The notes under the pieces: model-generated | What the model was told of the DNA's origin: nothing | The model's input: only the letters and a program-made list of their open reading frames with translations | The model's database searches: none | Assembly (NCBI GenBank): GCA_944325255.1 | Contig: CALUZH010000010.1 | Coordinates: forward strand, 1 to 64,000 | Direction: 5' to 3' | Source: an uncultured Erysipelotrichaceae bacterium | Lineage (GTDB): Bacteria > Bacillota_I > Bacilli_A > Erysipelotrichales > Erysipelotrichaceae | Length of the DNA: 64,000 bases | Program-made: the position numbers and the translations under genes | Shown here: piece by piece, positions 15,897 through 24,172 of the stretch | Position numbering within the stretch: the stretch's first letter is position 1 | Layout of the letters: every line of letters starts with the position of its first letter

Positions 15897-17363
15897 ATGA
15901 AACACGGTGTAATGATGCAATACTTTGAATGGTATCTCGATGACGATGCCACCCTTTTTAAAAAAGTCGCCGCCGAAGCCAAGAATCTGAAAGATGCCGG
16001 CTTTACGGCCTTATGGTTACCGCCGGCCTATAAGGGTCAAGCCGGTATCCATGATGTCGGCTATGGCGTATATGATGTCTATGATTTGGGAGAATTTAAT
16101 CAAAAAGGCTCCATCCCGACCAAATATGGTACTAAAGATGATTACCTCAAAGCTATAAAGTCCTTGCATGAGGTCGGTATTGATGTCTATGCCGATATGG
16201 TCTTCAATCATAAAATGGGTGCCGATGGTACCGAACTTGTCAAAGTTGATGTCGATGATGCCAATAACCGTAATATTGATCTTAAAGATGATCAAATAAT
16301 CGAAGCCTGGACATCCTTTACTTTTCCGGGAAGACATAATAAATATTCTTCTTTTAAATGGAATAAGTCCCATTTCAGCGGTGTAGACTATGATAATCGC
16401 AAGGCCAAAACAGCTATTTACCGCATTGCCGACACCTGGAATCCGGATGTCGACGATGAAAAAGGCAACTATGATTATTTGATGGGTGCCGATGTCAATT
16501 TTGAAAACCCTGAGGTCATTAAAGAACTTTACAATTATGGCGAGTGGTATTTAAAAACGACCAATGTCGATGGTTTCCGGCTTGATGCCTTGAAACACAT
16601 TGATCGTCTTTTCTTCAAGGACTGGCTTGAACATTTACGCAAGTGGTCGCACAAAGAACTTTTTACTGTCGGCGAATATTGGTCAAGCGACATCAATGAT
16701 CTTTTAAATTACTTAAGCGAAAACAATGATTGCCTGTCCCTTTTTGATGTTCCTTTACACTACAATATGTTTATGGCCTGTAATGCTTCCGGAACCTTTG
16801 ATATGGGTTCTGTCTTCAACAATACCCTGGTACGTTTAAAAAACCAAAATGCCGTAACCTTCATCGAAAACCATGATACGCAAGCCGGCCAAGCTTTACA
16901 AACGGTCGTCCAGGATTGGTTTAAACCCTTGGCTTATTGCCTTATCCTTTTAAGAGAAGAAGGCTACCCATGCGTCTTCTATGGTGACTATTACGGCATT
17001 AAAAAGATGAATACCAAAGCTTTTAAGGAAGAAATTGATTTAATGCTCAAAGTACGTCATCACATCATGGAAGGCTCACGTCATGATTATTTTGACCACT
17101 TCGATGTCGTCGGTTGGACATTTGAAGGAAATAATGATCCCCAAAGCGGTATGGCCGTAATTATCTCTGACGGACCTGAGGGAATCAAAGATATGTATAT
17201 CGGCAAAAATCATGCCGGACAAACATATATCGATATCAGCGGCCAAAGTAATTATCAAAGCGTGGTCAATGACGATGGCATCGCCACTTTTAAAACCAAT
17301 GGCGGTTCATGGCATATTTATGTTAATCAAGCATATTTTGATAAGCAATGTAGGCTCCGGTAA
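15897..17363 (+). CDS. Cytoplasmic alpha-amylase (GH13)
   Basis: This 488-residue GH13 enzyme lacks a signal peptide, so it acts on intracellular maltodextrin or glycogen. The start MQYFEWY and the catalytic aspartate (GFRLDAL, near residue 228), glutamate (TVGEYW, near 258) and aspartate (ENHDTQ, near 326) are visible, with a C-terminal beta domain. GGAGG lies 7 nt before the ATG. Its last 41 bp overlap the convergent CoA-disulfide-reductase gene, and no terminator separates them. Confidence 0.93.
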   Translation: MKHGVMMQYFEWYLDDDATLFKKVAAEAKNLKDAGFTALWLPPAYKGQAGIHDVGYGVYDVYDLGEFNQKGSIPTKYGTKDDYLKAIKSLHEVGIDVYADMVFNHKMGADGTELVKVDVDDANNRNIDLKDDQIIEAWTSFTFPGRHNKYSSFKWNKSHFSGVDYDNRKAKTAIYRIADTWNPDVDDEKGNYDYLMGADVNFENPEVIKELYNYGEWYLKTTNVDGFRLDALKHIDRLFFKDWLEHLRKWSHKELFTVGEYWSSDINDLLNYLSENNDCLSLFDVPLHYNMFMACNASGTFDMGSVFNNTLVRLKNQNAVTFIENHDTQAGQALQTVVQDWFKPLAYCLILLREEGYPCVFYGDYYGIKKMNTKAFKEEIDLMLKVRHHIMEGSRHDYFDHFDVVGWTFEGNNDPQSGMAVIISDGPEGIKDMYIGKNHAGQTYIDISGQSNYQSVVNDDGIATFKTNGGSWHIYVNQAYFDKQCRLR

Positions 17364-18942
17364 TATTGCGAACCTTAAAACCATGGGCCTTTAAGATGCA
17401 ACAAGCAATATGAGCACGAATACCGACGGCGCAGTAAACATCAATTAATTGATGATGATAGTCTTGCAGTTCAGCAAGTCTTGAACGTAATTCATCAAGC
17501 GGAATATTCATGCTTGAAACAAAATGACCAAGGGCATATTCTTCCGGGCTTCGAACATCCAATAATAGATGATCTCTAGTCTTTAAGGCTTCTTCAACTG
17601 TGACAAATTCTTCAAGACCTAAAATTGCATTTTCGGCCATAAAACCTAGATAATTAGCCGGTGATTTAGCGCTCAAAAAACTCGGAGCATAGGCCAATTC
17701 CAAGCGAGATAAGTCTTTAACGGTGCCTTTTAATTTAATTACGGTAGAAATGACATCGCAAAATTTATCTACGCCATCTTCCCCAACCGCCATAAAACCT
17801 AAAATTCGATAATCCTTTTCATCATAATAAAGTAAACCATGCATCATTGTTGCCCCGGGATAATATGTGGCATGATTAAAGGGATGGATATAAAGCGTCT
17901 TATAAGCCCAATTTGCGGCATCAAGACGCTTTTTATTTAGTCCGCAAGATGCAGCGGTAATATTAAAAGCCTTAATGATGCAAGTACCTATTGATCCGTC
18001 ATATACCGTATCAAGACCGGCAATATTATCGGCAATAATGCGACCTTGGCGATTAGCCGGTCCGGCCAAGGCGGTGACATTCCTATTTTGGGTAATAAAG
18101 TCCTTATTTTCGCAAGCATCGCCACAGGCATAGATATGGTCGATATTGGTTTGCATATGTTCATTAGTCACAATATAACCGCGATCCATCGTAATACCGC
18201 TGTCTTTTAAAAAGTCGGTATTGGGACTGACACCGGCAGCGACCACCACCGCATCATATAAGCTTTCCCCTTTTTCCTCGCATACAAGATAAGCTCCATC
18301 TTTTTTAATAATGTCTTTGATTCTGGCGTGGGTGATAAGTTTTAAATGCTTGCGCATTTCTTTTTCCACATAAATGGCCATGTCATCATCAAGATTAGCT
18401 AAAATATGATCGGCATATTCATAAACGGTGACCTCTTTTTTTGCTGATACGAGATTTTCCGCCAATTCAACACCGATAAAACCGGCCCCGATAATAGCTA
18501 CCGAATTAATATCGGCCAATTGTTTTTTCAATTTCAAGGCATCATCTACGGTCTTTAAATGATATAACTCATCTTCAATTGCATACATCTTACGGGCCTT
18601 GCTGCCGGGGGCCAGAATTAAATAATCATAGCTTTCGGCATATTCTTTTTGGCCTTGCTTAACGATTACCCGACTTTTTTCAGCTTCTACTTTAATAACT
18701 TCATTATTGACTCTGACTTCAATATTAAAGCGTTTTTTTAAAGATTCCGGGGTTTGCAAAAGTAAGGCTTCCTCCCCCTTTATGACATCACCGACATAAT
18801 AAGGCAAACCGCAATTGGCATAAGATACATAGGGGCTTTTTTCTAAAATAATTATTTCAGCCTCTTCATCGAGCCGCCGCAAACGGCAAGCTGCCGATGC
18901 CCCGCCGGCAACCCCGCCGACAATCACCACTTTCTTCTTCAT
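17323..18942 (-). CDS. cdr: CoA-disulfide reductase with C-terminal rhodanese domain
   Basis: This 539-residue flavoprotein has an FAD motif at the N-terminus (VVIVGGVAGGASAACR), the active cysteine C44 in YANCGLPYY, an NAD(P) motif VAIIGAGFIGVELAE, a dimerisation domain and a rhodanese domain (about residues 445-539) with a catalytic cysteine in VYCAVGIRAH. It belongs to the CoA-disulfide reductase/persulfide reductase family and probably handles CoA persulfides or CoA disulfide. The start at 18942 follows AAAGGAGAT; in-frame codons to 18984 lie before the ribosome-binding site. The C-terminus overlaps the amylase gene. Confidence 0.92.
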   Translation of the reverse strand: MKKKVVIVGGVAGGASAACRLRRLDEEAEIIILEKSPYVSYANCGLPYYVGDVIKGEEALLLQTPESLKKRFNIEVRVNNEVIKVEAEKSRVIVKQGQKEYAESYDYLILAPGSKARKMYAIEDELYHLKTVDDALKLKKQLADINSVAIIGAGFIGVELAENLVSAKKEVTVYEYADHILANLDDDMAIYVEKEMRKHLKLITHARIKDIIKKDGAYLVCEEKGESLYDAVVVAAGVSPNTDFLKDSGITMDRGYIVTNEHMQTNIDHIYACGDACENKDFITQNRNVTALAGPANRQGRIIADNIAGLDTVYDGSIGTCIIKAFNITAASCGLNKKRLDAANWAYKTLYIHPFNHATYYPGATMMHGLLYYDEKDYRILGFMAVGEDGVDKFCDVISTVIKLKGTVKDLSRLELAYAPSFLSAKSPANYLGFMAENAILGLEEFVTVEEALKTRDHLLLDVRSPEEYALGHFVSSMNIPLDELRSRLAELQDYHHQLIDVYCAVGIRAHIACCILKAHGFKVRNITGAYIAYQNMLD

Positions 18943-18997
18943 TTTTTGTTTATCTCCTTTTTTACCCATCTTAACAAATATCATTTTCCGGGTAAAT

Positions 18998-19019
18998 TAA
19001 AAAGCTCATCAACGAGCCT
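18998..19019 (-). terminator. Terminator of the two-component operon
   Basis: On the minus strand GGCTCG, TTGA and TGAGC (with one G-U pair) are followed by TTTTT. It overlaps the histidine-kinase stop codon. Confidence 0.6.
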
Positions 19020-20409
19020 TAGGAATATCGAAGTAAAAAAGTGAATACTCTCCGTATTTTGAATCCACCCCATAATTAAACTGATGAAGCTCCAAAAGCT
19101 TCTTGGCCAAAGAAAGGCCAATCCCGCTACCTAGATGGAAACGCACATGTTCCTTATCGACCTTATAATAACGATCCCAGATCTTTGTCAAATCTTCTTC
19201 TTTAATGCCCTGGCCGTTATCAAATACACTGATGCGATAATAATCATCATTATCTTCAACACTTAACTTAATTATTTTATGATCGCTCGTATTATAGTTG
19301 ATGGCATTATTTAAGAAATTATATAAGACCTGACTGATTCTTTTGACGTCAATATCAACTATTCCGTCATCAGCTGTTTCCAAGATAAATTCGATATTTA
19401 AAATCTCACAATATTTGGCATATTGCTCATAGATAGCTCTTAAAAAATCATTCAGATCAACTTTTTGCCGATGCAATACCAACTGATTACTTTCAAGATG
19501 AGAAACATCCAAAAGATCATCAACTAATGATGACAAACGCTTGGCTTCATTGACAATGACATTGATATTATCACTGGTATTTTCTTCCTTGATATCCCGA
19601 ATCATTTCCCCATAACCGACAATCATGGTCAATGGCGTCCTTAAATCATGGGAAACATTAGCTAATAATTCCTTACGGGCGACATCAGCCTTATTAATTT
19701 CGGCATTGGCCTTGGCCAAAGTATTATTCAAACTGTCTAGCTCCAAAGATGTTGTCTTGGCAGCATCCCCGTTATATTGGCCATGCGGTAATTTCTTCGC
19801 TTCTTCATTAAAACGATTAAGCGGTTTAATAATAATCCGGGAAATGAAAAAGGATAAAAGTAAGGTTACGGCAATGACCACCACCGCGATCAACAGATAC
19901 TGCGACTGCATGGTGACAATGGTGGTATTAAGCGGTTCGACCGTTGAAGATACCATAACCAAAAGCGGATAATTATAATAATTGACAATCTGCCCGTAAA
20001 TAAATAAATCCCGATCATTAAAAGGATAGGCCATGCGATAATCCTGAAATAAGTACCTACCGCCATGGTCAATCGTTTCTTGGGCAATAGCCTTAACTTG
20101 AGAACTGGTGAGATTATTAAGGGCACAGACATTATTGCCATTGGTTCCGGTAATCGATGAATTTTCGGTATCAATACGAATACATACCTCATTGAGATAA
20201 GAAGCTTCGGCAGCTAAAGAGCCGATATCTTCTTCGGAAATTTTGGAAGCGATATTATCCGAAATATGAATCATCTCTTCTATTTTGTTGCGATAATAAA
20301 AATCGTCCAAAAAATAACTTTGGAAAAAATAGATGAGTCCTAAAATCAATATATCAAAGCCCAATAAGACAACTGCCGTTTGGAATCTTAAGCTATGCTT
20401 CTTTTTCAA
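19009..20409 (-). CDS. Sensor histidine kinase
   Basis: This 466-residue kinase has two transmembrane helices (about residues 10-31 and 170-193), an extracytoplasmic sensor domain of about 140 residues, a HAMP domain, a HisKA domain with the phosphorylated histidine in SHDLRTPLTMIVGYGEM, and an HATPase domain with DNGQGIKEED and GSGIGLSLAKK. The start is TTG at 20409, within the last codons of the response regulator (17-bp overlap), so translation is coupled. The stimulus is not known. Confidence 0.9.
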   Translation of the reverse strand: MKKKHSLRFQTAVVLLGFDILILGLIYFFQSYFLDDFYYRNKIEEMIHISDNIASKISEEDIGSLAAEASYLNEVCIRIDTENSSITGTNGNNVCALNNLTSSQVKAIAQETIDHGGRYLFQDYRMAYPFNDRDLFIYGQIVNYYNYPLLVMVSSTVEPLNTTIVTMQSQYLLIAVVVIAVTLLLSFFISRIIIKPLNRFNEEAKKLPHGQYNGDAAKTTSLELDSLNNTLAKANAEINKADVARKELLANVSHDLRTPLTMIVGYGEMIRDIKEENTSDNINVIVNEAKRLSSLVDDLLDVSHLESNQLVLHRQKVDLNDFLRAIYEQYAKYCEILNIEFILETADDGIVDIDVKRISQVLYNFLNNAINYNTSDHKIIKLSVEDNDDYYRISVFDNGQGIKEEDLTKIWDRYYKVDKEHVRFHLGSGIGLSLAKKLLELHQFNYGVDSKYGEYSLFYFDIPKAR

Positions 20410-21058
20410 AACGATAACCTACTCCCCTGATAGTCGTAATATATTTGGCATATGGACCGATGGCCTTGCGCAATAACTTCATATGTGTATCCAATGTCCG
20501 GTCATCCTTAAAATAATCATAACCCCAAACTTGTTCCAAGATGCTTTCCCGGGACAAGGCAATACCCTTATTTTGCATAAGATAAAGTAAAAGCTCATAT
20601 TCCTTAAGCGATAGATCGATTCTTTTTCCGTCAACCGTCACAATCCGCGACTTGGTATCAATTTTAAGTCCTTCAAAAACATAGACATCTTCACTTTTAT
20701 CATGACGCTTTAAGATGACTTTGATACGCATCATCAGCTCTTTCAAGGAAAAAGGTTTTGATACATAGTCTTCACCACCAATATCAAAACCATAAATACG
20801 ATCATATTCTTCATTAAGAGCTGTTAAAAAGATACAAGGAATATCGCTAAACTCCCGAATTCTTTGATAGGCCTTAAAACCATCAAGTTTCGGCATCATG
20901 ACATCCATAATCAAAAGATCGAAGTTTTCTTTTTCACACATTTCCACAGCCATTGAACCATCATTGGCCGTCATCACCTCATAGCCCTCATGACGGGCAT
21001 ACTTGGCAATCATTTCGCGGATTTTTTCTTCATCATCGACAACTAATATTTTACTCAT
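20393..21058 (-). CDS. OmpR/PhoB-family response regulator
   Basis: This 221-residue protein has a receiver domain with the acidic pair (DDEE), the phosphoacceptor aspartate in DLLIMDVMMPKLDGF and the conserved KPF lysine, and a C-terminal winged helix ending RTLDTHMKLLRKAIG and TTIRGVGYRFEK. It is transcribed with the histidine kinase. A TATAAT lies about 29 nt upstream of the ATG, and a weaker TACTAT lies 6 nt upstream, so a leaderless start is possible but unclear. Confidence 0.92.
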   Translation of the reverse strand: MSKILVVDDEEKIREMIAKYARHEGYEVMTANDGSMAVEMCEKENFDLLIMDVMMPKLDGFKAYQRIREFSDIPCIFLTALNEEYDRIYGFDIGGEDYVSKPFSLKELMMRIKVILKRHDKSEDVYVFEGLKIDTKSRIVTVDGKRIDLSLKEYELLLYLMQNKGIALSRESILEQVWGYDYFKDDRTLDTHMKLLRKAIGPYAKYITTIRGVGYRFEKEA

Positions 21059-21098
21059 AACTATATAGTAACAGCCTTATGTGAATTATAATTGAACT

Positions 21099-21935
21099 CT
21101 AGTCTTTTTCTAAATTTTCAACAACCTTAGCCAGGTAATGGCCTTCATAGTCTTCGATTAAACCTTCATCAGCCAGTAAAGCCAAATGCGTATCTAACGG
21201 CAAACTAGCTAAAAGTTCCAAATTATAACGTTTGGCCAAATTGGCACTATCATCATCTTGGCCATGCAGGTAGATATCCTTACCGCAATCCGGACATAAG
21301 ACATAGGCCATATTTTCCACCAAACCCAAAAGTTTGGTATTGGTTTTTTGCGCCATGACAATCGTCTTGGCAACAATCATCGATACTAATTTAGAAGGAT
21401 TGCTGACCATTAAAAGGCCATCAACCGGAATATCTTGCAAAACCGAAAGTGCAACATCGCTGGTTCCCGGCGGCATATCAATCAATAAATAATCCAATTC
21501 GCCCCAATGTGCTTCACTGTAAAATTGGCTTACCATCCCGCCGATAATCGGGCCCCGCCACAAAACCGGTGTCTCCTCACTTTCTAACATCATATTAATC
21601 GATAAGATCTTGATGCCCTTTTTGGCAGAAAGATTAGGATAAACCCCCAGTTCGTCACCATAAGCCGGCTCTTCCATATGGAAAATCTTAGGGATGCTCG
21701 GTCCGGTAATATCCGCATCCATGATGCCGACCTTATAGCCCTTATCGGCCAGTTCAACTGCCAAAAGAGCAGTAATCATCGATTTACCGACCCCGCCTTT
21801 GCCGCTTAAGACGCCGATTATTTTCTTGATCTTAGTATCAGCCAAAGGGGTCTTTTTGGCCGGTGCTTCATTGCGGCAATTGCAGTCCTCACCACAACCG
21901 GTACAATTATGATCACAATTATTTGAATTTGTCAT
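21099..21935 (-). CDS. mrp: Mrp/NBP35-type Fe-S carrier ATPase
   Basis: This 278-residue P-loop protein has a deviant Walker A motif (SGKGGVGKS, near residue 46), LLIDMPPGTSD and a CxxC pair (VLCPDCGKD). An N-terminal extension has five closely spaced cysteines (CDHNCTGCGEDCNC) like those of eukaryotic NBP35. The family carries [4Fe-4S] clusters to target proteins. It is the last gene of the rnf operon, directly after rnfB, with AAGGAG as ribosome-binding site. That position suggests it helps to load the Rnf clusters (inference). Confidence 0.9.
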   Translation of the reverse strand: MTNSNNCDHNCTGCGEDCNCRNEAPAKKTPLADTKIKKIIGVLSGKGGVGKSMITALLAVELADKGYKVGIMDADITGPSIPKIFHMEEPAYGDELGVYPNLSAKKGIKILSINMMLESEETPVLWRGPIIGGMVSQFYSEAHWGELDYLLIDMPPGTSDVALSVLQDIPVDGLLMVSNPSKLVSMIVAKTIVMAQKTNTKLLGLVENMAYVLCPDCGKDIYLHGQDDDSANLAKRYNLELLASLPLDTHLALLADEGLIEDYEGHYLAKVVENLEKD

Positions 21936-21947
21936 GTTTACTCCTTA

Positions 21948-22256
21948 TTATATAGATTTTACTTTTAATGTTTCGCCATCCGGGCCCTTGGTACTATTCA
22001 AATATTCAACAATTTCATCCCGTTTTTCCTGGGTACTCGGACGACAATTTACCACATCGGTTTCCTTATTGACCAGGGCCGAAGCTAAACCGCTGCATCC
22101 CGGATAGCCGCAGCTTCCGCAATTATATCCCGGAAGCAAGGATGTAACCTTTTCAATTCTTTCATCGACTTCAACAGCGAAAACCTTGGCCGCCACTGCC
22201 AATAAAAGCCCTAAGGCCATACCGATAATAAGCATTACTATAAAGGCGTTAAGCAT
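21948..22256 (-). CDS. rnfB: Short RnfB without ferredoxin domains
   Basis: This 102-residue RnfB has the N-terminal membrane helix (about residues 3-24) and the Fes domain with cysteines 46, 49, 54 and 71 (NCGSCGYPGCSGLA). It then stops naturally 12 bp before mrp. Usual clostridial RnfB proteins exceed 260 residues and carry two or more further [4Fe-4S] ferredoxin domains; none is present in any frame before mrp. The start at 22256 overlaps the upstream small gene by 8 bp. Electron entry into this complex may therefore use another ferredoxin-like partner. Confidence 0.88.
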   Translation of the reverse strand: MLNAFIVMLIIGMALGLLLAVAAKVFAVEVDERIEKVTSLLPGYNCGSCGYPGCSGLASALVNKETDVVNCRPSTQEKRDEIVEYLNSTKGPDGETLKVKSI

Positions 22257-22440
22257 TTTTATTTTCCTCCTTGAAAAGACGATCGTTATTAGGATGTGCC
22301 ATACATGAAGTAATATTGCATCCTTCACAACTGCTGCGTAAATTTTCACATCCTTCAGGTTTTGGCGTCTTATGATTGAAATAATATAAGACCCCATATA
22401 TTACTGCCAGGATAATAAAATAAATAATCGCTTTAATCAT
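22249..22440 (-). CDS. Small cysteine-rich membrane protein (NqrM-like candidate)
   Basis: This 63-residue protein has one N-terminal transmembrane helix (residues 4-20) and a cytoplasmic tail with four cysteines (31, 38, 41 and 46). Its start codon overlaps the rnfA stop codon (ATGA) and its end overlaps rnfB, so it is an integral part of the operon. Size, topology and cysteine pattern resemble NqrM (DUF539), which delivers iron to the Cys4[Fe] site between the NqrD and NqrE subunits of Na+-NQR; RnfA and RnfE are the homologues of those subunits. A FeoB-associated cysteine-rich protein is the alternative family. Confidence 0.72.
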   Translation of the reverse strand: MIKAIIYFIILAVIYGVLYYFNHKTPKPEGCENLRSSCEGCNITSCMAHPNNDRLFKEENKNA

Positions 22441-23012
22441 ACAATACCGGTCAAACCACTGAAAGCCAAGGCCATAAGACCGGCTACTACTAAGGCAATC
22501 GGATTGCCCTTAAAGGATTCCGGCGTATCGGCGCTGTCAAGTCTTTCCCGAATACAAGAGAAAAGATAGAGCACCAGCATAAATCCCAAAGGTACGGCAA
22601 TCGCATTGGTCATCGTTTCAATCAAGTTGTAGCCTTGGGTAATATTGTCTTGAGCGACATATAATACTACACAGTTCGTCGTAATAAGCGGCAAGTAGAT
22701 GCCGAGATTTTTATATAAGGAAGCACTGTATTTTTTAATAAACATCTCGACAAATTGGACAAAGGCCGCAATTACTAAAATGAAAGTGATGAGTTGCATA
22801 TATTCAATATGCATCTTTACCAAGACTTGATAATAGAGAAAATAAGTAATGAGGCTGGCCCCGAAGATAACAAATATTACAGCCAATCCCATGCCGACAG
22901 CACTCTTGGAATTTTTGGAAACACCCAAGAAAGGACATACACCCAAAAACTTGGAAAGTACGACATTATTGATCAGGACAGCTGCCAAAGCCATCGTTAA
23001 AATTTCACCCAT
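22437..23012 (-). CDS. rnfA: RnfA electron transport subunit
   Basis: This 191-residue six-helix membrane protein has the RnfA/NqrE half-motifs with cysteines in LGVCPFLGVS (near residue 25) and ITTNCVVLYV (near 112). These cysteines, with the equivalent ones of RnfE, bind an intramembrane iron centre. The gene begins 1 bp before rnfE ends and overlaps the downstream small gene by 4 bp. Confidence 0.96.
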   Translation of the reverse strand: MGEILTMALAAVLINNVVLSKFLGVCPFLGVSKNSKSAVGMGLAVIFVIFGASLITYFLYYQVLVKMHIEYMQLITFILVIAAFVQFVEMFIKKYSASLYKNLGIYLPLITTNCVVLYVAQDNITQGYNLIETMTNAIAVPLGFMLVLYLFSCIRERLDSADTPESFKGNPIALVVAGLMALAFSGLTGIV

Positions 23013-23013
23013 C

Positions 23014-23655
23014 TTATTTGGCCTCCTGTTTCTTATTCATATGTTTACGAATGACGGCAAATAATGCCGCAAAGCAGGCAAATGTCAAAAAGGCACCTAC
23101 CGAAGAAGAGAATAAGGATATTTTAAAAGGTTCTAAAGCTTCAATACCGAAAGAAAAAAGAATTTGCTCGGCATTAAAAGGATTATAGAAAGTAATGGAC
23201 ATATTGGCTAAAAATTCCCTGACCAATGAAATCATTGTCAAGGCAAAGGTATAACCCAAGCCCATGCCTAAACCGTCAACCGCACTGGCCAAAGGACCGT
23301 TTTTGGAAGCAAAGGCTTCAGCCCGCCCCAAGATAATACAATTGACGACAATAAGTGATAAAAAGACACCTAATGAAGTATAAAGCTCCGGCATAAAGGC
23401 ATGGACAAACATTTCGACAATCGATACCAAAGTGGCAATAATGACAATATATACCGGAATTCTTACCTCATCCGGGGTAATTTTCCGAATCAGCGAAATA
23501 AGGACATTTGAACAAATAAGTACCAAAGTTACACACAGACCCATACCGATGGCATTATTGAGGCTCGTGGAAAGGGCCAAGGTCGAACACATGCCCAAAT
23601 ACAAACCAAATACCGGATTTTCTTTAATAAAACCGTTTTTAAAATTATTCCACAT
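23014..23655 (-). CDS. rnfE: RnfE electron transport subunit
   Basis: This 213-residue membrane protein contains KENPVFGLYLGMCSTLALS (cysteine near residue 23) and IVVNCIILGRAEAFAS (cysteine near 106), the RnfE/NqrD signatures. It forms the inverted-topology pair with RnfA around the membrane [Fe] or [2Fe-2S] site. The spacing to rnfG is 8 bp. The C-terminal tail is basic and cytoplasmic. Confidence 0.96.
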   Translation of the reverse strand: MWNNFKNGFIKENPVFGLYLGMCSTLALSTSLNNAIGMGLCVTLVLICSNVLISLIRKITPDEVRIPVYIVIIATLVSIVEMFVHAFMPELYTSLGVFLSLIVVNCIILGRAEAFASKNGPLASAVDGLGMGLGYTFALTMISLVREFLANMSITFYNPFNAEQILFSFGIEALEPFKISLFSSSVGAFLTFACFAALFAVIRKHMNKKQEAK

Positions 23656-23663
23656 AAGACCTC

Positions 23664-24170
23664 CTAATATAATGCACTAACGGCATTACGAGCGGCGGCT
23701 ATCATATTCTGCATCGCCGTCGATGTTAAAGTGGCGCCGGATACCATATCGACATCTTCATCCATCGCTTTGCCGATGTAGGCCGTATTAATAAATTCTT
23801 CTTCAAAACAACGGCTTCCGTAACCGTTAGTTTCTTGATTGGACAAAATAATTAAATTGCTGATCGTTCCTTCGGTATCAAAACCGATTAAGGCCACAAT
23901 CGGCGTTGAAGAGTAACCATATCCTTGAACTTTGACAATATAAGCTTCACCGCTTACTTCATATATTCCTAAGATATTTTCATCGTCACCCGTATAGTCA
24001 ATAGTAATGAACTCTTTGCCCGGATACATCAATTCCAGATTCTGCTTCTCGCTGGCCAATTCGTTGGCCGCAATCAACGGTTCGGTTATACCGTTGACAT
24101 AGCCGATACAAAGTCCCGATAAAGCAGAAATTATTCCCAAAAACAGTACTAAACTCAACGTTTTTTTCAT
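23664..24170 (-). CDS. rnfG: RnfG FMN-binding subunit
   Basis: This 168-residue protein has one N-terminal membrane helix and an extracytoplasmic FMN-binding domain. The covalent FMN site is SGATLTS with threonine 147. ApbE, encoded divergently from this operon, is the expected flavin transferase. RnfG passes electrons between RnfD and RnfA/E. It is slightly shorter than typical RnfG, which has about 190-200 residues. Confidence 0.95.
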   Translation of the reverse strand: MKKTLSLVLFLGIISALSGLCIGYVNGITEPLIAANELASEKQNLELMYPGKEFITIDYTGDDENILGIYEVSGEAYIVKVQGYGYSSTPIVALIGFDTEGTISNLIILSNQETNGYGSRCFEEEFINTAYIGKAMDEDVDMVSGATLTSTAMQNMIAAARNAVSALY

Positions 24171-24172
24171 CT

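Noticed and set aside
21948-22397. Longer reading frame that would give RnfB a 47-residue N-terminal extension
   Set aside because: The extension is the small cysteine-rich gene read in another frame; the RnfB family begins with the membrane helix at 22256.
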